A stretch of 64,000 nucleotides of DNA from Lachnoanaerobaculum gingivalis. Its GTDB lineage: Bacteria; Bacillota; Clostridia; Lachnospirales; Lachnospiraceae. Where the stretch lies: NCBI RefSeq assembly GCF_003862475.1, contig NZ_RRCO01000007.1, forward strand, positions 62,001 through 126,000, written 5' to 3'. Position 1 is the first letter of the stretch, and each line of letters begins with the position of its first letter. Positions 16,888 to 26,447 of the stretch are shown one piece after another. The position numbers were made by a program, and so were the translations under genes. Under the pieces are notes generated by a model. That model was not told the origin of the DNA, ran no database searches, and saw only the letters and a list, made by a program, of their open reading frames with translations.

Positions 16888-19353
16888 ATGGTACTTGATT
16901 TTATTGATATAAAAAAAGAAGATATATCACTTGCCGGAGGAAAGGGAGCAAATCTTGGAGAGCTTATATCTGCCGATATAAATGTTCCAAAAGGATTTGT
17001 AATTGCCGCAGATTCCTATAAAGCTTTCCTGAAAGAAAACGGCATAGAAGAAATTATTAGAAATAAACTAAGAGAAGTATACGGTGATGAAATAAAACTC
17101 TTAAAAGCTGCAGACTGCTTTCGTGAGCTGATAAGATCAGGGGATTTTTCCGCTGAGACAAAAAAACTTATAGCGGATAAATATAATAGTCTTGGAGAAA
17201 ATATAAGAGTCGCCGTTCGTTCCTCCGCCACTGCAGAGGATCTGTCTGATGCCAGCTTTGCCGGGCAGCAGGAAACTTATTTAAATGTAGTGGGCATTGA
17301 TGATGTTCTATTGCAGATTCGCAACTGCTATGCCTCTCTTTGGGGGAACAGAGCAGTAAGTTACAGATTTCATCAAGGCTATGATCAGACTTCTACAGCC
17401 ATTGCGGTAGTGGTACAAAAAATGGTGGAGAGTGAAAAGGCCGGAGTTTTATTTACTGTAAATCCACTAAGCCGAAACACAAATGAAATGCAGATAAATG
17501 CAAGCTATGGTTTGGGGGAAAGTGTTGTAAGCGGCAGAGTAACTCCCGACAGCTATATTGTAACAAAAACCGGCAAACTAATTGAAACCACTATAGGCTC
17601 TAAGGAAACAAAGATAGTATATGGAAATAAAAATACTGTAGAAATAGCTGTAGATGAGGAAGCACAAAAAAAGAGAGTTTTAGATGATAATGAAATATCC
17701 GGGCTTTTAAACTGTGGACTAAAAATAGAAAAGCATTATGGTATGCCTATGGATATTGAGTGGGCCATCAAAGACAGTAATATCTATATTTTACAGGCAA
17801 GAGCTATAACCACATTAAGAAAAAATACCGATGAAGATGCTCTTATAAAAAATTATATAAAGGGCACAAAGCCGACTAAGAGTATGCGTAAAAACCTGGC
17901 ATTTCAACTTGAAAAAATGCCCTTTGCTTACAGAGTTTTGGATTATGATTTTATTATGGCAATCAATGACCAAAAATCAAAAATATTTGGAGAAGCCGGC
18001 ATAATCTTTGACTCGGATCCGCAGATCGACAATGACGGCATACAGACTCTTCCAAAGGGCAAAAAGGGTATAAACAAAAATATTTTTCATTTCTTTAAAA
18101 TACTGAAACAAATCAAAGACTTTGATTCCTGTGCTACTATATGTAAGGAATTTATGTGCAGATATGAAGAAGAGATTTCAATGCTTAAGGCTAAAGACTT
18201 TGAAAATATTAGTCTTCAAGAATGTAGAGAATTTTTAGAGTACAGCTATAAACTTACCAAAGATCTTTCCTATGACAGATTCAAATATGCCCTCTTTCCG
18301 ACAATGCTTGTATTTGATAAATACACTAAATTACTTCAAAGAATAAACCCAAAATATACCGCCTTTGACCTTTATAAAAATCTGGATAATAAAACCTCAA
18401 CTGTAAATAAAGATATATTCGATATGGCAAAGGAGATATCAAAACATAGCAAATTAAAGGAAGACTTACTTTCCGGTGAAAGCTATAAAAGTTTATATAC
18501 CGGGTTTGATGATTTTAAAACTATGGTGGATAGATTTTTGCAAAAAAACGGATTTAAATCAGACTATAACTGCTACTGTCTGGAAGCCAAGACATTTATT
18601 GAAGATCCTGACAGACTTATAAATATTTTAAAACCGCTACTGCTTTCAGCTTCCGATCAAAACCAAAATTCGGAAAACTTTTATGAATTAATGAAGGAAT
18701 TAGAAATTGTTTCCGGTAGAAAATACAAGTCTATAAAAGCTGATATACAAAACTTCAGATACTTCCATATAGTTCGTGAAGAAAGCCAGTATTTATGGGA
18801 GAGCTTATTTTTCTATGTAAGAAAATGTGTAACAAGGTCAAACCTGCTCCTTCTTGAAAATAAAGACTATAAAAGCGGTATAGCAAATCTTTTCTTTAAT
18901 GAACTGATAAAAGCTATGCATAGAGGATATCTTGATAAATCCGACCTTGAAAATATCAAAAACAGAAACGAAAAATTTCCACTCTCTATAAAGGTTTGGG
19001 AAGCATCAAAGCTTCTTGTATTTGAAGCAGAGGGCGATATTTTAAAGGGTGTGAGCGGAAGCTTTGGCAAGGCTGTAGGAAGAGCCTGTATTATTCACAG
19101 TCCGAAAGAGTTTTATAAAATGCAAAAAGGTGATATTTTGGTATGTCATCTTACAGATCCTGAATGGACTCCGCTTTTTGAATCGGCAAGTGCGGTGGTG
19201 GCTGATACCGGAGCGGCTCTAAGTCACGCTGCAATAGTAGCAAGAGAATACGGTATTCCGGCAGTACTTGGAGTAGGCTTTGCAACAACAAAATATAAGG
19301 ACGGTGATATGCTTCAAGTAGACGGTGATAAAGGAACAGTACGAGGTTTATGA
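16888..19353 (+). CDS. PEP/pyruvate-binding phosphotransferase, PEP synthase or rifampicin phosphotransferase-like
   Basis: An 821-residue enzyme with an N-terminal ATP-grasp PEP/pyruvate-binding domain (GGKGANLGEL at 17-26, VRSSATAEDLSDASFAGQQE, GLGESVVSGRVTPD, MDIEWAI), a divergent middle region of about 430 residues, and a C-terminal swivelling domain whose phosphohistidine lies in LSHAAIVAREYGIPAV (His780). It lacks the C-terminal PEP-binding barrel of true PEP synthase, so it matches the layout of rifampicin phosphotransferase, which transfers the beta-phosphate of ATP to a small molecule. Ribosome binding site GGGGGAG is strong. Its place between a TetR gene and a MATE exporter suggests antibiotic or metabolite modification. 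The substrate cannot be told from sequence. Confidence 0.88.
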   Translation: MVLDFIDIKKEDISLAGGKGANLGELISADINVPKGFVIAADSYKAFLKENGIEEIIRNKLREVYGDEIKLLKAADCFRELIRSGDFSAETKKLIADKYNSLGENIRVAVRSSATAEDLSDASFAGQQETYLNVVGIDDVLLQIRNCYASLWGNRAVSYRFHQGYDQTSTAIAVVVQKMVESEKAGVLFTVNPLSRNTNEMQINASYGLGESVVSGRVTPDSYIVTKTGKLIETTIGSKETKIVYGNKNTVEIAVDEEAQKKRVLDDNEISGLLNCGLKIEKHYGMPMDIEWAIKDSNIYILQARAITTLRKNTDEDALIKNYIKGTKPTKSMRKNLAFQLEKMPFAYRVLDYDFIMAINDQKSKIFGEAGIIFDSDPQIDNDGIQTLPKGKKGINKNIFHFFKILKQIKDFDSCATICKEFMCRYEEEISMLKAKDFENISLQECREFLEYSYKLTKDLSYDRFKYALFPTMLVFDKYTKLLQRINPKYTAFDLYKNLDNKTSTVNKDIFDMAKEISKHSKLKEDLLSGESYKSLYTGFDDFKTMVDRFLQKNGFKSDYNCYCLEAKTFIEDPDRLINILKPLLLSASDQNQNSENFYELMKELEIVSGRKYKSIKADIQNFRYFHIVREESQYLWESLFFYVRKCVTRSNLLLLENKDYKSGIANLFFNELIKAMHRGYLDKSDLENIKNRNEKFPLSIKVWEASKLLVFEAEGDILKGVSGSFGKAVGRACIIHSPKEFYKMQKGDILVCHLTDPEWTPLFESASAVVADTGAALSHAAIVAREYGIPAVLGVGFATTKYKDGDMLQVDGDKGTVRGL

Positions 19354-19354
19354 T

Positions 19355-20692
19355 ATGGATAAAGAAATGAAAAGAAAGGCAATTTTAAATGACGCTCTTC
19401 TTCCACTACTTATAAAAACCTCCATTCCCACTATTATCGGAATGCTGGTAATGGTCATTTACAATCTTACAGATACCTTCTTTGTAGGTATCTTAAACAA
19501 TAAGTCTATGACTGCCGCAATCGGTATAGTTTTCAGCTTTATGAGTTTTATACAGGCACTTGGATTTTGGTTCGGCTATGGAAGCGGCAATATAATGTCA
19601 AAAAAAATCGGAGAACAAAATGATAAAGAGGCTAAAGATATGGCTTCCATAGGAATATTCTTTGCAATATCAACCGGATTAATTATCGCCTTTTTATCGC
19701 AGATTTTTATTATTCCTCTCTCAAAGTTTTTAGGTGGTAATGCTTCAAATGATTTATTTGAATTTACTATAGAGTATTTGCGGATAATTATTCTAAGTAT
19801 ACCCTTGGGTCTTTATTCACTTACAATTTATAATCAGCTAAGACTATGTGGAAATGTGAAAGAAGGGATGACCGGACTGCTTTTTGGAATGATTACAAAT
19901 ATGATACTGGATCCTGTAATGATGTTTACTTTAAAACTTGGCTTTATCGGAGCCGGCTATGCTACTCTTACAGGCCAGATAGTAGGCTCTTTTATACTGA
20001 CATATTTCTCTTTCAAATCGGGAAATATATCTTTACATTTAAATTTTAATAAAGAGAGAATATATCATATACTGGCCGGAGGTATGCCGAATTTTTCCAG
20101 GCAGTCCGTTACAAGTATTGCTCTGATTTTACTGAATATGACTGCTGCCAAATATGGAGATTCCATTCTGGCGGCTTTGACAGTAAGCTCAAGAATATCG
20201 GCAATCGCCTATATGATAATGATAGGCTGGTCTCAAGGCTTTCAGCCAATCTGTGCAATGAATTACGGAGCAAAAAAATATAACAGAGTAAAAGATGCTT
20301 TTAAACTTACAACCACAATCGGCAGTATATTTTTGATTTTTTCTGCAATCCTTTTATGTATCTTTTCATATAAACTTGTTAAGACGATGACATCCAATAT
20401 TGAGGTTATATCTATAAGTGTGCAGATTTTACGTATGCAATGTATAACTATGCCCTTTGTAGGCTTCTTTGCAGTAAGCAGTATGCTTTTACAAAACATA
20501 GGAAAATACCTTATGGCTTCCATACTCTCCGTTTCTCGTCAGGGAATATTTTTTATACCTCTGCTTTATATTTTATCCGTCTTATTCTCCCAATATGGAA
20601 TATACCTGCTGCAACCTATTGCAGATGTACTCTCATTTGCTTTAGCTGTTTTTATGGTAAGGAGTATTCAGAAATCTTTTGTTAAAACATAA
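19355..20692 (+). CDS. MATE family multidrug/sodium exporter
   Basis: A 445-residue protein with about twelve membrane helices of the MatE family, which export drugs or metabolites in exchange for Na+ or H+. Landmarks are IPTIIGMLVMVIYNLTDTFF near the N terminus, GYGSGNIMSKKIGE, the equivalent GAGYATLTGQIVGS, and the second-half repeat GWSQGFQPICAMNYGAKKYN. The frame extends ten codons upstream, but the ATG at 19355 starts one base after the stop of the phosphotransferase gene and has GAGG before it, so that start is preferred. Co-transcription with the TetR and phosphotransferase genes points to a resistance or detoxification unit. Confidence 0.93.
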   Translation: MDKEMKRKAILNDALLPLLIKTSIPTIIGMLVMVIYNLTDTFFVGILNNKSMTAAIGIVFSFMSFIQALGFWFGYGSGNIMSKKIGEQNDKEAKDMASIGIFFAISTGLIIAFLSQIFIIPLSKFLGGNASNDLFEFTIEYLRIIILSIPLGLYSLTIYNQLRLCGNVKEGMTGLLFGMITNMILDPVMMFTLKLGFIGAGYATLTGQIVGSFILTYFSFKSGNISLHLNFNKERIYHILAGGMPNFSRQSVTSIALILLNMTAAKYGDSILAALTVSSRISAIAYMIMIGWSQGFQPICAMNYGAKKYNRVKDAFKLTTTIGSIFLIFSAILLCIFSYKLVKTMTSNIEVISISVQILRMQCITMPFVGFFAVSSMLLQNIGKYLMASILSVSRQGIFFIPLLYILSVLFSQYGIYLLQPIADVLSFALAVFMVRSIQKSFVKT

Positions 20693-20802
20693 GACAAAGA
20701 AAAGACTATATAATTGAATAAAAGTTAATTATATGAGAGAATAATACTCTATACTTTTAGTGTTAATTTAAGGTGTAAATACCACCTAAATGCGGAGTGT
20801 GT

Positions 20803-21480
20803 ATGAATATTTTAGTAGTTGAAGATGAAGTACTGCTTGCTTCGTCTCTTAAAGAAATTTTAGAAGAATGTGGGCATATTGTAGAATGTGCCTATGACGG
20901 AATGGAAGGACTGATACTTGCAAGGTCTTCACATTTTGATCTGCTTGTACTTGACTTAATGCTACCTAAATTGAACGGTTTTGAGGTGGCAAGAACTCTC
21001 AGGAAAGAGAAAAACGGACTTCCCATTTTGATATTAACTGCCAAATCAGATATCCTTGACAGGGTTGAAGGACTTGATTCGGGTGCAGACTATTATCTTA
21101 CAAAACCTTTTGACAGAAGGGAGCTCTTAGCCTGTGTAAATGCTCTTCTTCGCAGACAGGGAAAGGAAGTCAATCAAATAAGCTTTGGCAATACCACTTT
21201 AGATATAGATTCATCAGAACTTATATCCGGTGATAATTCCATACGACTCTCCTCCAAGGAGTTTCAAATGATGAGGTTTCTTTTAAAGGAGGGCAAAAAC
21301 AATATTTCAAAAAATCTGTTCCTTGAAAAAATCTGGGGATATGACAGTGATGCCACAGAAAACAATGTGGAGGTATATATAGGATTTCTAAGAAAGAAGC
21401 TTAAGACATTGTCATCAGATATATCAATAGTTGCCAGCAGAAGGCTTGGATATCATTTGGAAGTAAGAGGTGATGAATGA
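20803..21480 (+). CDS. Response regulator, OmpR/PhoB family
   Basis: A 225-residue DNA-binding response regulator. Residues 1-120 form the receiver domain with the acidic pair EDE near the N terminus, phosphoacceptor Asp51 in VLDLMLPKLNG, Thr in LILTAKSD and Lys in YLTKPFDRREL. Residues 130-225 form a winged helix (LSSKEFQMMRFLLKEGKN, then ENNVEVYIGFLRKKL, RRLGYHLEV). The ATG at 20803 is chosen over the GTG at 20797 because GGAG lies five bases before it. Overlaps the kinase gene by four bases (ATGA). Targets unknown; nearby exporters and wall genes are possible. Confidence 0.96.
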   Translation: MNILVVEDEVLLASSLKEILEECGHIVECAYDGMEGLILARSSHFDLLVLDLMLPKLNGFEVARTLRKEKNGLPILILTAKSDILDRVEGLDSGADYYLTKPFDRRELLACVNALLRRQGKEVNQISFGNTTLDIDSSELISGDNSIRLSSKEFQMMRFLLKEGKNNISKNLFLEKIWGYDSDATENNVEVYIGFLRKKLKTLSSDISIVASRRLGYHLEVRGDE

Positions 21481-22820
21481 TTGAGAAATTACAAAAAAAA
21501 CTCACTTTGCTTTTATCTTCCGTAAGTATTTTTTTGCTTATTTTCATGCTTATCTTCCCTTTTCTTTTTAACAGAAACAGCATTTACAGCGATATGAGAT
21601 CCACACTTTCTGAAGCTATGAATACTCCAATGTATCAAGACTCCGTATCCGGATCCTATGCTGTTTTTCAAATGATGTTTGACTCTGACGGAAATATCAT
21701 AGATACAAGTGGAGCTGATTTTTTTCTTGATAGCAAAATAAAACAGGATTTAATATCAGATGCATTAAACAAAATAAGTGGAAATTCAAACAGGTTTTAT
21801 TCATCAATAAATGGTGGAAAACTTCAATATATCTGTGAAGTCAAAGCCCCGCCTGATCGCTTTGATGATGAAGAACGGCGACCTCATAATAAAACAGATA
21901 AATCCGATACAAATATATACTCTGCAGAGAATAAATCTATACCCCATAACCTTACCGATAGTAACAGACCGCCAACTTTGTATCGAATTGCAGTAACCGA
22001 TTTCAGTACTGAAATAAAAAACTTAAACAATCTTTTAGTTTTGCTTGTACTGCTATTCTTTGTAATCTCTACCGTGATTATACTCTTTTCAAAATATTTT
22101 GTTAAAAAGAGTATACAGCCTGTAAGTGATGCCATTACTTCCCAACGCCAATTTATTTCAGATGCATCACATGAGATAAAAACTCCTCTCACAGTTATAA
22201 TAAATAATGTGGGAAATATTCAAAAGGCAATATCAAAGAATTCTATTCAATTAGAAAATATGGAATTGCTGAAGAAAAATATCAACGGTATTGATGAGAT
22301 GAGTGAAAGGATGAAGCATTTGACACAGGATTTGCTTGACCTAAGCCGCCTTGAAAACTGGCAGGATAGAAAAGAGCAGATGGAAAAAATAGTTTTATCA
22401 GATATTGCAACCAAAGAATGCCTGTATTTTGAGCCATTGTTTTTTGAGAATAACAAGGAACTTAATTACAATATAGAGGATAATATTTCTGTTTTGGGAG
22501 ATGCAAATAAGATAAAAGATCTTATCTCGATACTTTTAGAAAATGCTATGAAATACTCGCTTTCACACACCACACTTACTTTAACTAAGACAAAAAAGAG
22601 TATTATTTTATCTGTAGAAAATGATATAGAAAAAGATCTTTCAAAAGAGGATACTGTCAATATATTTAAGCGTTTCTACAGACTTGACGAATCTCACTCC
22701 GGTAGCGGCTATGGACTCGGTCTTCCCATAGCAAAGGAAATAGTACTTATGCATAAGGGTGAAATAAAGGTAATAAGCAAGAATAAAAAGATATGTTTTG
22801 AGGTTTATTTTCATATGTAA
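21477..22820 (+). CDS. Sensor histidine kinase
   Basis: Membrane sensor of 447 residues, partner of the overlapping response regulator. Two membrane helices (about 10-30 and 184-206) border an extracytoplasmic loop of about 150 residues with a charged, proline-containing stretch (about 125-165). The cytoplasmic part has the phosphoacceptor His232 in SDASHEIKTPLTV, the N-box LLENAMKYS and the G2-type box GSGYGLGLPIAKEIV. A canonical HAMP is not evident between the second helix and the His box. The signal is unknown. The gene ends about 80 bases before the opposite-strand small gene, with a hairpin between. Confidence 0.95.
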   Translation: MIEKLQKKLTLLLSSVSIFLLIFMLIFPFLFNRNSIYSDMRSTLSEAMNTPMYQDSVSGSYAVFQMMFDSDGNIIDTSGADFFLDSKIKQDLISDALNKISGNSNRFYSSINGGKLQYICEVKAPPDRFDDEERRPHNKTDKSDTNIYSAENKSIPHNLTDSNRPPTLYRIAVTDFSTEIKNLNNLLVLLVLLFFVISTVIILFSKYFVKKSIQPVSDAITSQRQFISDASHEIKTPLTVIINNVGNIQKAISKNSIQLENMELLKKNINGIDEMSERMKHLTQDLLDLSRLENWQDRKEQMEKIVLSDIATKECLYFEPLFFENNKELNYNIEDNISVLGDANKIKDLISILLENAMKYSLSHTTLTLTKTKKSIILSVENDIEKDLSKEDTVNIFKRFYRLDESHSGSGYGLGLPIAKEIVLMHKGEIKVISKNKKICFEVYFHM

Positions 22821-22836
22821 TTTTAACTAAGTAATT

Positions 22837-22866
22837 AGGAGGATATAGCAAATATTATATCCTCCT
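22837..22866. terminator. Hairpin between convergent kinase and small gene
   Basis: Arms AGGAGGATATA/TATATCCTCCT around a short loop lie between the ends of two convergent genes, so it may serve both. Flanking T-runs are weak. Confidence 0.5.
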
Positions 22867-22900
22867 ATATATTTCATAAAACCGGGTAATTTTGTCTCTT

Positions 22901-23092
22901 CTACTTAACATACTTCTCAAATTTGTTTACACTCATTTTTGCCCGCTTAGCAGCTTCATCAACACTCAATATACCATCCTTTACAAGTGATACCAGAGTA
23001 CTTACAATTCCACTTTCTCTGGCTCTATCAAGCTCTACTACATCTACTTCTTTTCTTAAATCTTCATATAATTCCTTTAATGCTTCTGTCAT
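22901..23092 (-). CDS. Small hypothetical protein, 63 aa
   Basis: A charged, helical 63-residue protein with a complete frame and a good ribosome binding site (GGGAG six bases before the ATG). Its first half (LKELYEDLRKEVDVVELDRA) looks like a coiled helix. The second half (LVKDGILSVDEAAKRAKMSV) resembles the helical tail found at the C terminus of Rpn/PD-(D/E)XK-type transposase-like nucleases, so it may be a detached tail of such a protein that became free-standing, or an ordinary small regulator. It sits next to the IS1380-type element without being part of it. No function assigned. Confidence 0.6.
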   Translation of the reverse strand: MTEALKELYEDLRKEVDVVELDRARESGIVSTLVSLVKDGILSVDEAAKRAKMSVNKFEKYVK

Positions 23093-23299
23093 ATCTTCTC
23101 CCTTCTCTCAATATTTAAGGCGATATTTCATATTTGAGGTAATCTAAGATAACCTTTAGAACCCTTTCTATAGATATTTTAGAACTTTTCCTGCATTATT
23201 CACGGTACGATATTTAAGTTAATTACCGTGCTATAAATCTTTAAACCTAATCCATGACGCTATAACTGACTTGATACACCTAAAAATGGGCAGACTTCC

Positions 23300-24842
23300 C
23301 CTAGGTAGAGTTTACAAGTAGTTATCAAGCTGTCAAGGTTCATTATTAGTTGTTATTCAAGCTGTATACATAGCTTGCTGATATTTGATAGAGTATCATA
23401 GAACTCATCCTTATATGGGCAACTGCTACACAGCTTGAATGTTATATACCTTGCTGAACGAATTACTTTTGCAGCAATCTTTAGCAGTTTTAGACGGACA
23501 GTATCAATGCGTTGTTTTCTCATATTTGCAGATAACGCCAATCGTCTAAACCAATTAAATATGTTATAAGCAAGTGCATGTATTTGAAGCCTGTTGGCAT
23601 TTACAATTCTTGTATGACTGCTGACAGAAGCAAAGTCAAAACCTGTTTTACTTTCCTTTATGAAGTTTTCCATCAAGCCTCTTTTGCAATAGAACTTGAT
23701 AAGATATTCAGGGGATGATTCCATGTTTGTAACAATGAATGTATACATGTAAGTAATTTGGTTTTCAGGTTTTTCAACTTTACAGACAACACGTCTTTCA
23801 TAAGGCCAAGGACCTGCCTGATACATGAATTCACCATAAACTACAGCATAATCTACTTTGTTGTTTTTTGTGATTTCATCAAGTTCATCTACAAGATATG
23901 ATGCTTTATCACGAAGTATAGCATTCTCTTTCAAACGAATTACATAGCCGGTGCCGTTTTCTTCACACTGTTTATATAAACCGGGTGTTGCAAAGCCACT
24001 ATCTCCACGAAGGAGAAGTTTAATTTCCGGAAAATCTTCAAGATATTCATCAAGTATAGGCTGAAGAAATTCCACAACTCCTGTGCTTGAATACTTAGTC
24101 CCATCGCGAAGCTGAATTTTAATCAAATCTCCTGTGATTCCATCATAGCAAACAAGTGGATGGTAACCGTTACTTTGATAGTGGAAGTTAAATGCTCTAC
24201 CTTCCTGTTTGCCATAGGCATTAAGGAGTGTTGAGTCCAAATCTAAAATGATAGCTTCCGGCATCTGAATGCTATAAACTTTCTTTCGAAGAATTTGATT
24301 TATTGAAAGGAACTGATTCAGCGAATCCTCATCCATTCGATTATGAAATCTTGAAATGGTTGGTTGTGATGCTAAAGTGTCTTTATTTAGCACTGCTTTA
24401 AACACAGGATCATTTGTAAGTTCATCTGAAGCGTCATCTTCAAAATAACCTGCAATGATCATATATATCATCTGAAGAAGATTTTCTTTATCAGTGTGAT
24501 AACGGAATAATGCAGAATCATTGGTCTTAAATGATTGACTGAAAAGTTTATCAATGCCAAGTTTACTTACGAATTCTTTTATAAGAAGTAAGCCTGCATC
24601 AGAGGATAAATCTCCTCCATCGAAATTAATTTTAATTTTTCTATTGCTTTCAAGTGATAAGGTGTTTACAATACTCATAAAGGGCTCCTTTGTGTATTTT
24701 TTTTGAGTTTAAGCACCTTAATTTTACCACAAATGGACGCTCTTTTTTTCTTCACTTAATAAGTGAAAGCAATATTTTGTTAAAATATAGTAATTATGTG
24801 GCTTTCAGCCACTTTCATGGAGTTAACAATGAATAATCTAGG
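23300..24842. mobile_element. IS1380-type insertion sequence
   Basis: The element of about 1.54 kb surrounds one intact transposase gene. Both outer ends read CCTAG(G/A)T when viewed inward (23300 on the plus strand, 24842 on the minus strand), similar to the CCTAGATT terminus known for IS1380-family elements such as ISEcp1; beyond seven bases the ends diverge. No matching 4-bp target duplication is evident in the flanks, so the boundaries are provisional. A small hairpin GTGGCT-TTC-AGCCAC lies near the right end. Confidence 0.6.
23353..24678 (-). CDS. IS1380 family transposase
   Basis: DDE transposase of 441 residues. The N terminus (KINFDGGDLSSDAGLLLIKE) with the following GI-KLF segment and the central LDLDSTLLNAYGKQEGRAFN and LLRGDSGFATPGLY strings are the IS1380 landmarks: DLDST supplies the first and GDSGF the second catalytic aspartate. 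The third acidic residue is expected in the MENFIKESKTGFDFASVSSH segment (E of the IKE). The frame has no stop or gap and begins with AAGGAG before the ATG, so the element may still be active. It lies between accessory blocks and has inserted into intergenic DNA. Confidence 0.93.
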   Translation of the reverse strand: MSIVNTLSLESNRKIKINFDGGDLSSDAGLLLIKEFVSKLGIDKLFSQSFKTNDSALFRYHTDKENLLQMIYMIIAGYFEDDASDELTNDPVFKAVLNKDTLASQPTISRFHNRMDEDSLNQFLSINQILRKKVYSIQMPEAIILDLDSTLLNAYGKQEGRAFNFHYQSNGYHPLVCYDGITGDLIKIQLRDGTKYSSTGVVEFLQPILDEYLEDFPEIKLLLRGDSGFATPGLYKQCEENGTGYVIRLKENAILRDKASYLVDELDEITKNNKVDYAVVYGEFMYQAGPWPYERRVVCKVEKPENQITYMYTFIVTNMESSPEYLIKFYCKRGLMENFIKESKTGFDFASVSSHTRIVNANRLQIHALAYNIFNWFRRLALSANMRKQRIDTVRLKLLKIAAKVIRSARYITFKLCSSCPYKDEFYDTLSNISKLCIQLE

Positions 24843-24950
24843 CTTTTCATAACGCTCCTTATAAAGAATATTTTAGATAAAAAGAAAAACCATGTTTGTT
24901 ATTCTATATTATTATATTTTTATGTTTTATACAACAAAATATTTTTTAAT

Positions 24951-24990
24951 AAAAAAAGGGTGCAAATTCGAAATCCGTCAAATCTGCACC
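24951..24990 (-). terminator. Terminator of the Cthe_2159-like/glycosidase operon
   Basis: Stem GGTGCA/TGCACC extended by ATT/AAT pairs, followed on the minus strand by seven T. It lies just past the stop of the 127-residue membrane protein gene. Confidence 0.8.
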
Positions 24991-24996
24991 TTTTTA

Positions 24997-25380
24997 CTAT
25001 AAACTGCTTTCACAATCCTTATTTGTTTTTCCATTTCCGCCTGCCAGGAATACAGCTGCCATAATGCAAAATATACTTCCTATTATCAAATAAACCATTT
25101 CAAAGGTTCCGCTTGTACCATAGATTTCCAATATACCTTTGTATATTGAACCTGCACTAAGAGTTGCTATACCGCATTTCCAAGGCAAAGTGACATTATC
25201 CGAAATTGTTCTTTTTAAAATAAGATTGTTTAAAAGGCTTGGTATAAAAAGCCCTATAAAAGGTATCAAAAATGCATACATCATATAGCTTGAATATACG
25301 CCATGTGAGAAGTATTCATATATCTGCCCGAAGATAAATACAAATACCGAAATACCAAGATAAATCCATGATTTCTTCAT
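24997..25380 (-). CDS. Small membrane protein, 127 aa
   Basis: Unrecognised protein with four hydrophobic helices (about 4-24, 34-54, 66-86 and 95-116) and a short polar C terminus. It overlaps the glycosidase gene by one base, so it is the last member of that operon, and is closed by a strong terminator. The composition fits an integral membrane accessory factor rather than an enzyme. It could assist sugar or lipid transfer with the GtrA-fused glycosyltransferase, but that is inference from position alone. Confidence 0.72.
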   Translation of the reverse strand: MKKSWIYLGISVFVFIFGQIYEYFSHGVYSSYMMYAFLIPFIGLFIPSLLNNLILKRTISDNVTLPWKCGIATLSAGSIYKGILEIYGTSGTFEMVYLIIGSIFCIMAAVFLAGGNGKTNKDCESSL

Positions 25381-26432
25381 CAGTTTCCACCTCCAATATA
25401 TACTATATCACTTACCGATCTTTCCTGATTTGATCGCCCGTTTGTAGTAGGATTGTTTATGATCTCTCCCTTGAAAACCATAGTGGAAGAACCGCCACCA
25501 TCCAGATTATAGGCATCTGTTATTCCAAGCTCTTTCATAAATGTTGCAAGTTCATAAAGGCTTAATCCTGCACTCTCGCTTGTTCTTCCGTCTGATACCA
25601 CAAATACATAGTGATTGTTTCCAAGATATCCGATTGCCGTTCTCGGATTGCTTGCCATCGCCATTCCTACTTCTTCATTTTCACCTACAGATATTTCGCC
25701 GTCTTCAAGCAAGAACGGTCCGAATGATAACACCTGATATGCTCCACTTTGTAAAAGAGCTTCAGCAGTTGTTTCATTCTCTGATACAAACTCAAACTCT
25801 CCGGTATTTGTTATAACAAGGTCATCTCTGTCTCCTGATGTGTTTCTGTAAAGATTTCCGTTTCTTATAACATATCCTGCCTGTCTTGCACCATAGTAAT
25901 CTCCATTGATAGCAAGTATGGAATTATTCTCTTTGGCTATATTTGAAGTTGTATCGGTAATATTTCTTCCATAAGTATTATTTGCAAGTGCAGTCTTTAA
26001 AACTGAAACATCACTTACCGTTACATCAGCCACATAGATATCACTATCATATGCCCTGTACTGTTTTAGTGTAATACTTGTGTTACTGTCGGAATATTCT
26101 CCTATAACAGTACCTCCTTCAACAGTCTGCATATTAGCCACTGTAGCACCGCTTATTTCATCAGTACTTTCGGTTTCAGTACTGTCAGATGATACATTTG
26201 TCCCTGATGTTATATTATTTGAAGTGCTTGTTCCGCTATTAAGTTTTTCTTCTATAGCAGCTTCAACACTTTCCTTTATATTGCTGTTTGTAGTCTCTGC
26301 GACTACATTTGAAGCCATTACACTTTGCATCGGATGCGGTATTACAAATGTATCTAAAAGTGCATATGTACTGAATGAAAATAAGGCTACACCATATAAT
26401 ATGCCTAAACCCTTTTTATTTAATTTCTTCAT
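25380..26432 (-). CDS. Phosphodiester glycosidase family protein (NAGPA-like, DUF2233)
   Basis: A 350-residue surface protein. An N-terminal hydrophobic segment (about 7-27) acts as signal or anchor, followed by a Ser/Thr-rich linker (about 50-100) and a NAGPA-type domain (about 115-350). Family signatures are INGDYYGARQAGYVIRNG, ASNPRTAIGYLGNNHYVFVV and the C-terminal NLDGGGSSTMVF. Family members split phosphodiester-linked sugars, such as GlcNAc-1-phosphodiester caps, or act on wall glycopolymers. It follows the glycosyltransferase gene by 15 bases and precedes a small membrane gene with one base of overlap. A role in modifying an exported glycopolymer is likely. Confidence 0.9.
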   Translation of the reverse strand: MKKLNKKGLGILYGVALFSFSTYALLDTFVIPHPMQSVMASNVVAETTNSNIKESVEAAIEEKLNSGTSTSNNITSGTNVSSDSTETESTDEISGATVANMQTVEGGTVIGEYSDSNTSITLKQYRAYDSDIYVADVTVSDVSVLKTALANNTYGRNITDTTSNIAKENNSILAINGDYYGARQAGYVIRNGNLYRNTSGDRDDLVITNTGEFEFVSENETTAEALLQSGAYQVLSFGPFLLEDGEISVGENEEVGMAMASNPRTAIGYLGNNHYVFVVSDGRTSESAGLSLYELATFMKELGITDAYNLDGGGSSTMVFKGEIINNPTTNGRSNQERSVSDIVYIGGGN

Positions 26433-26447
26433 ATATTTTACCCCTGT

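Noticed and set aside
23296-24846. 4-bp target duplication of the IS1380-type element
   Set aside because: Flanks TTCC and CTTT do not match with the chosen ends, so no duplication is claimed.
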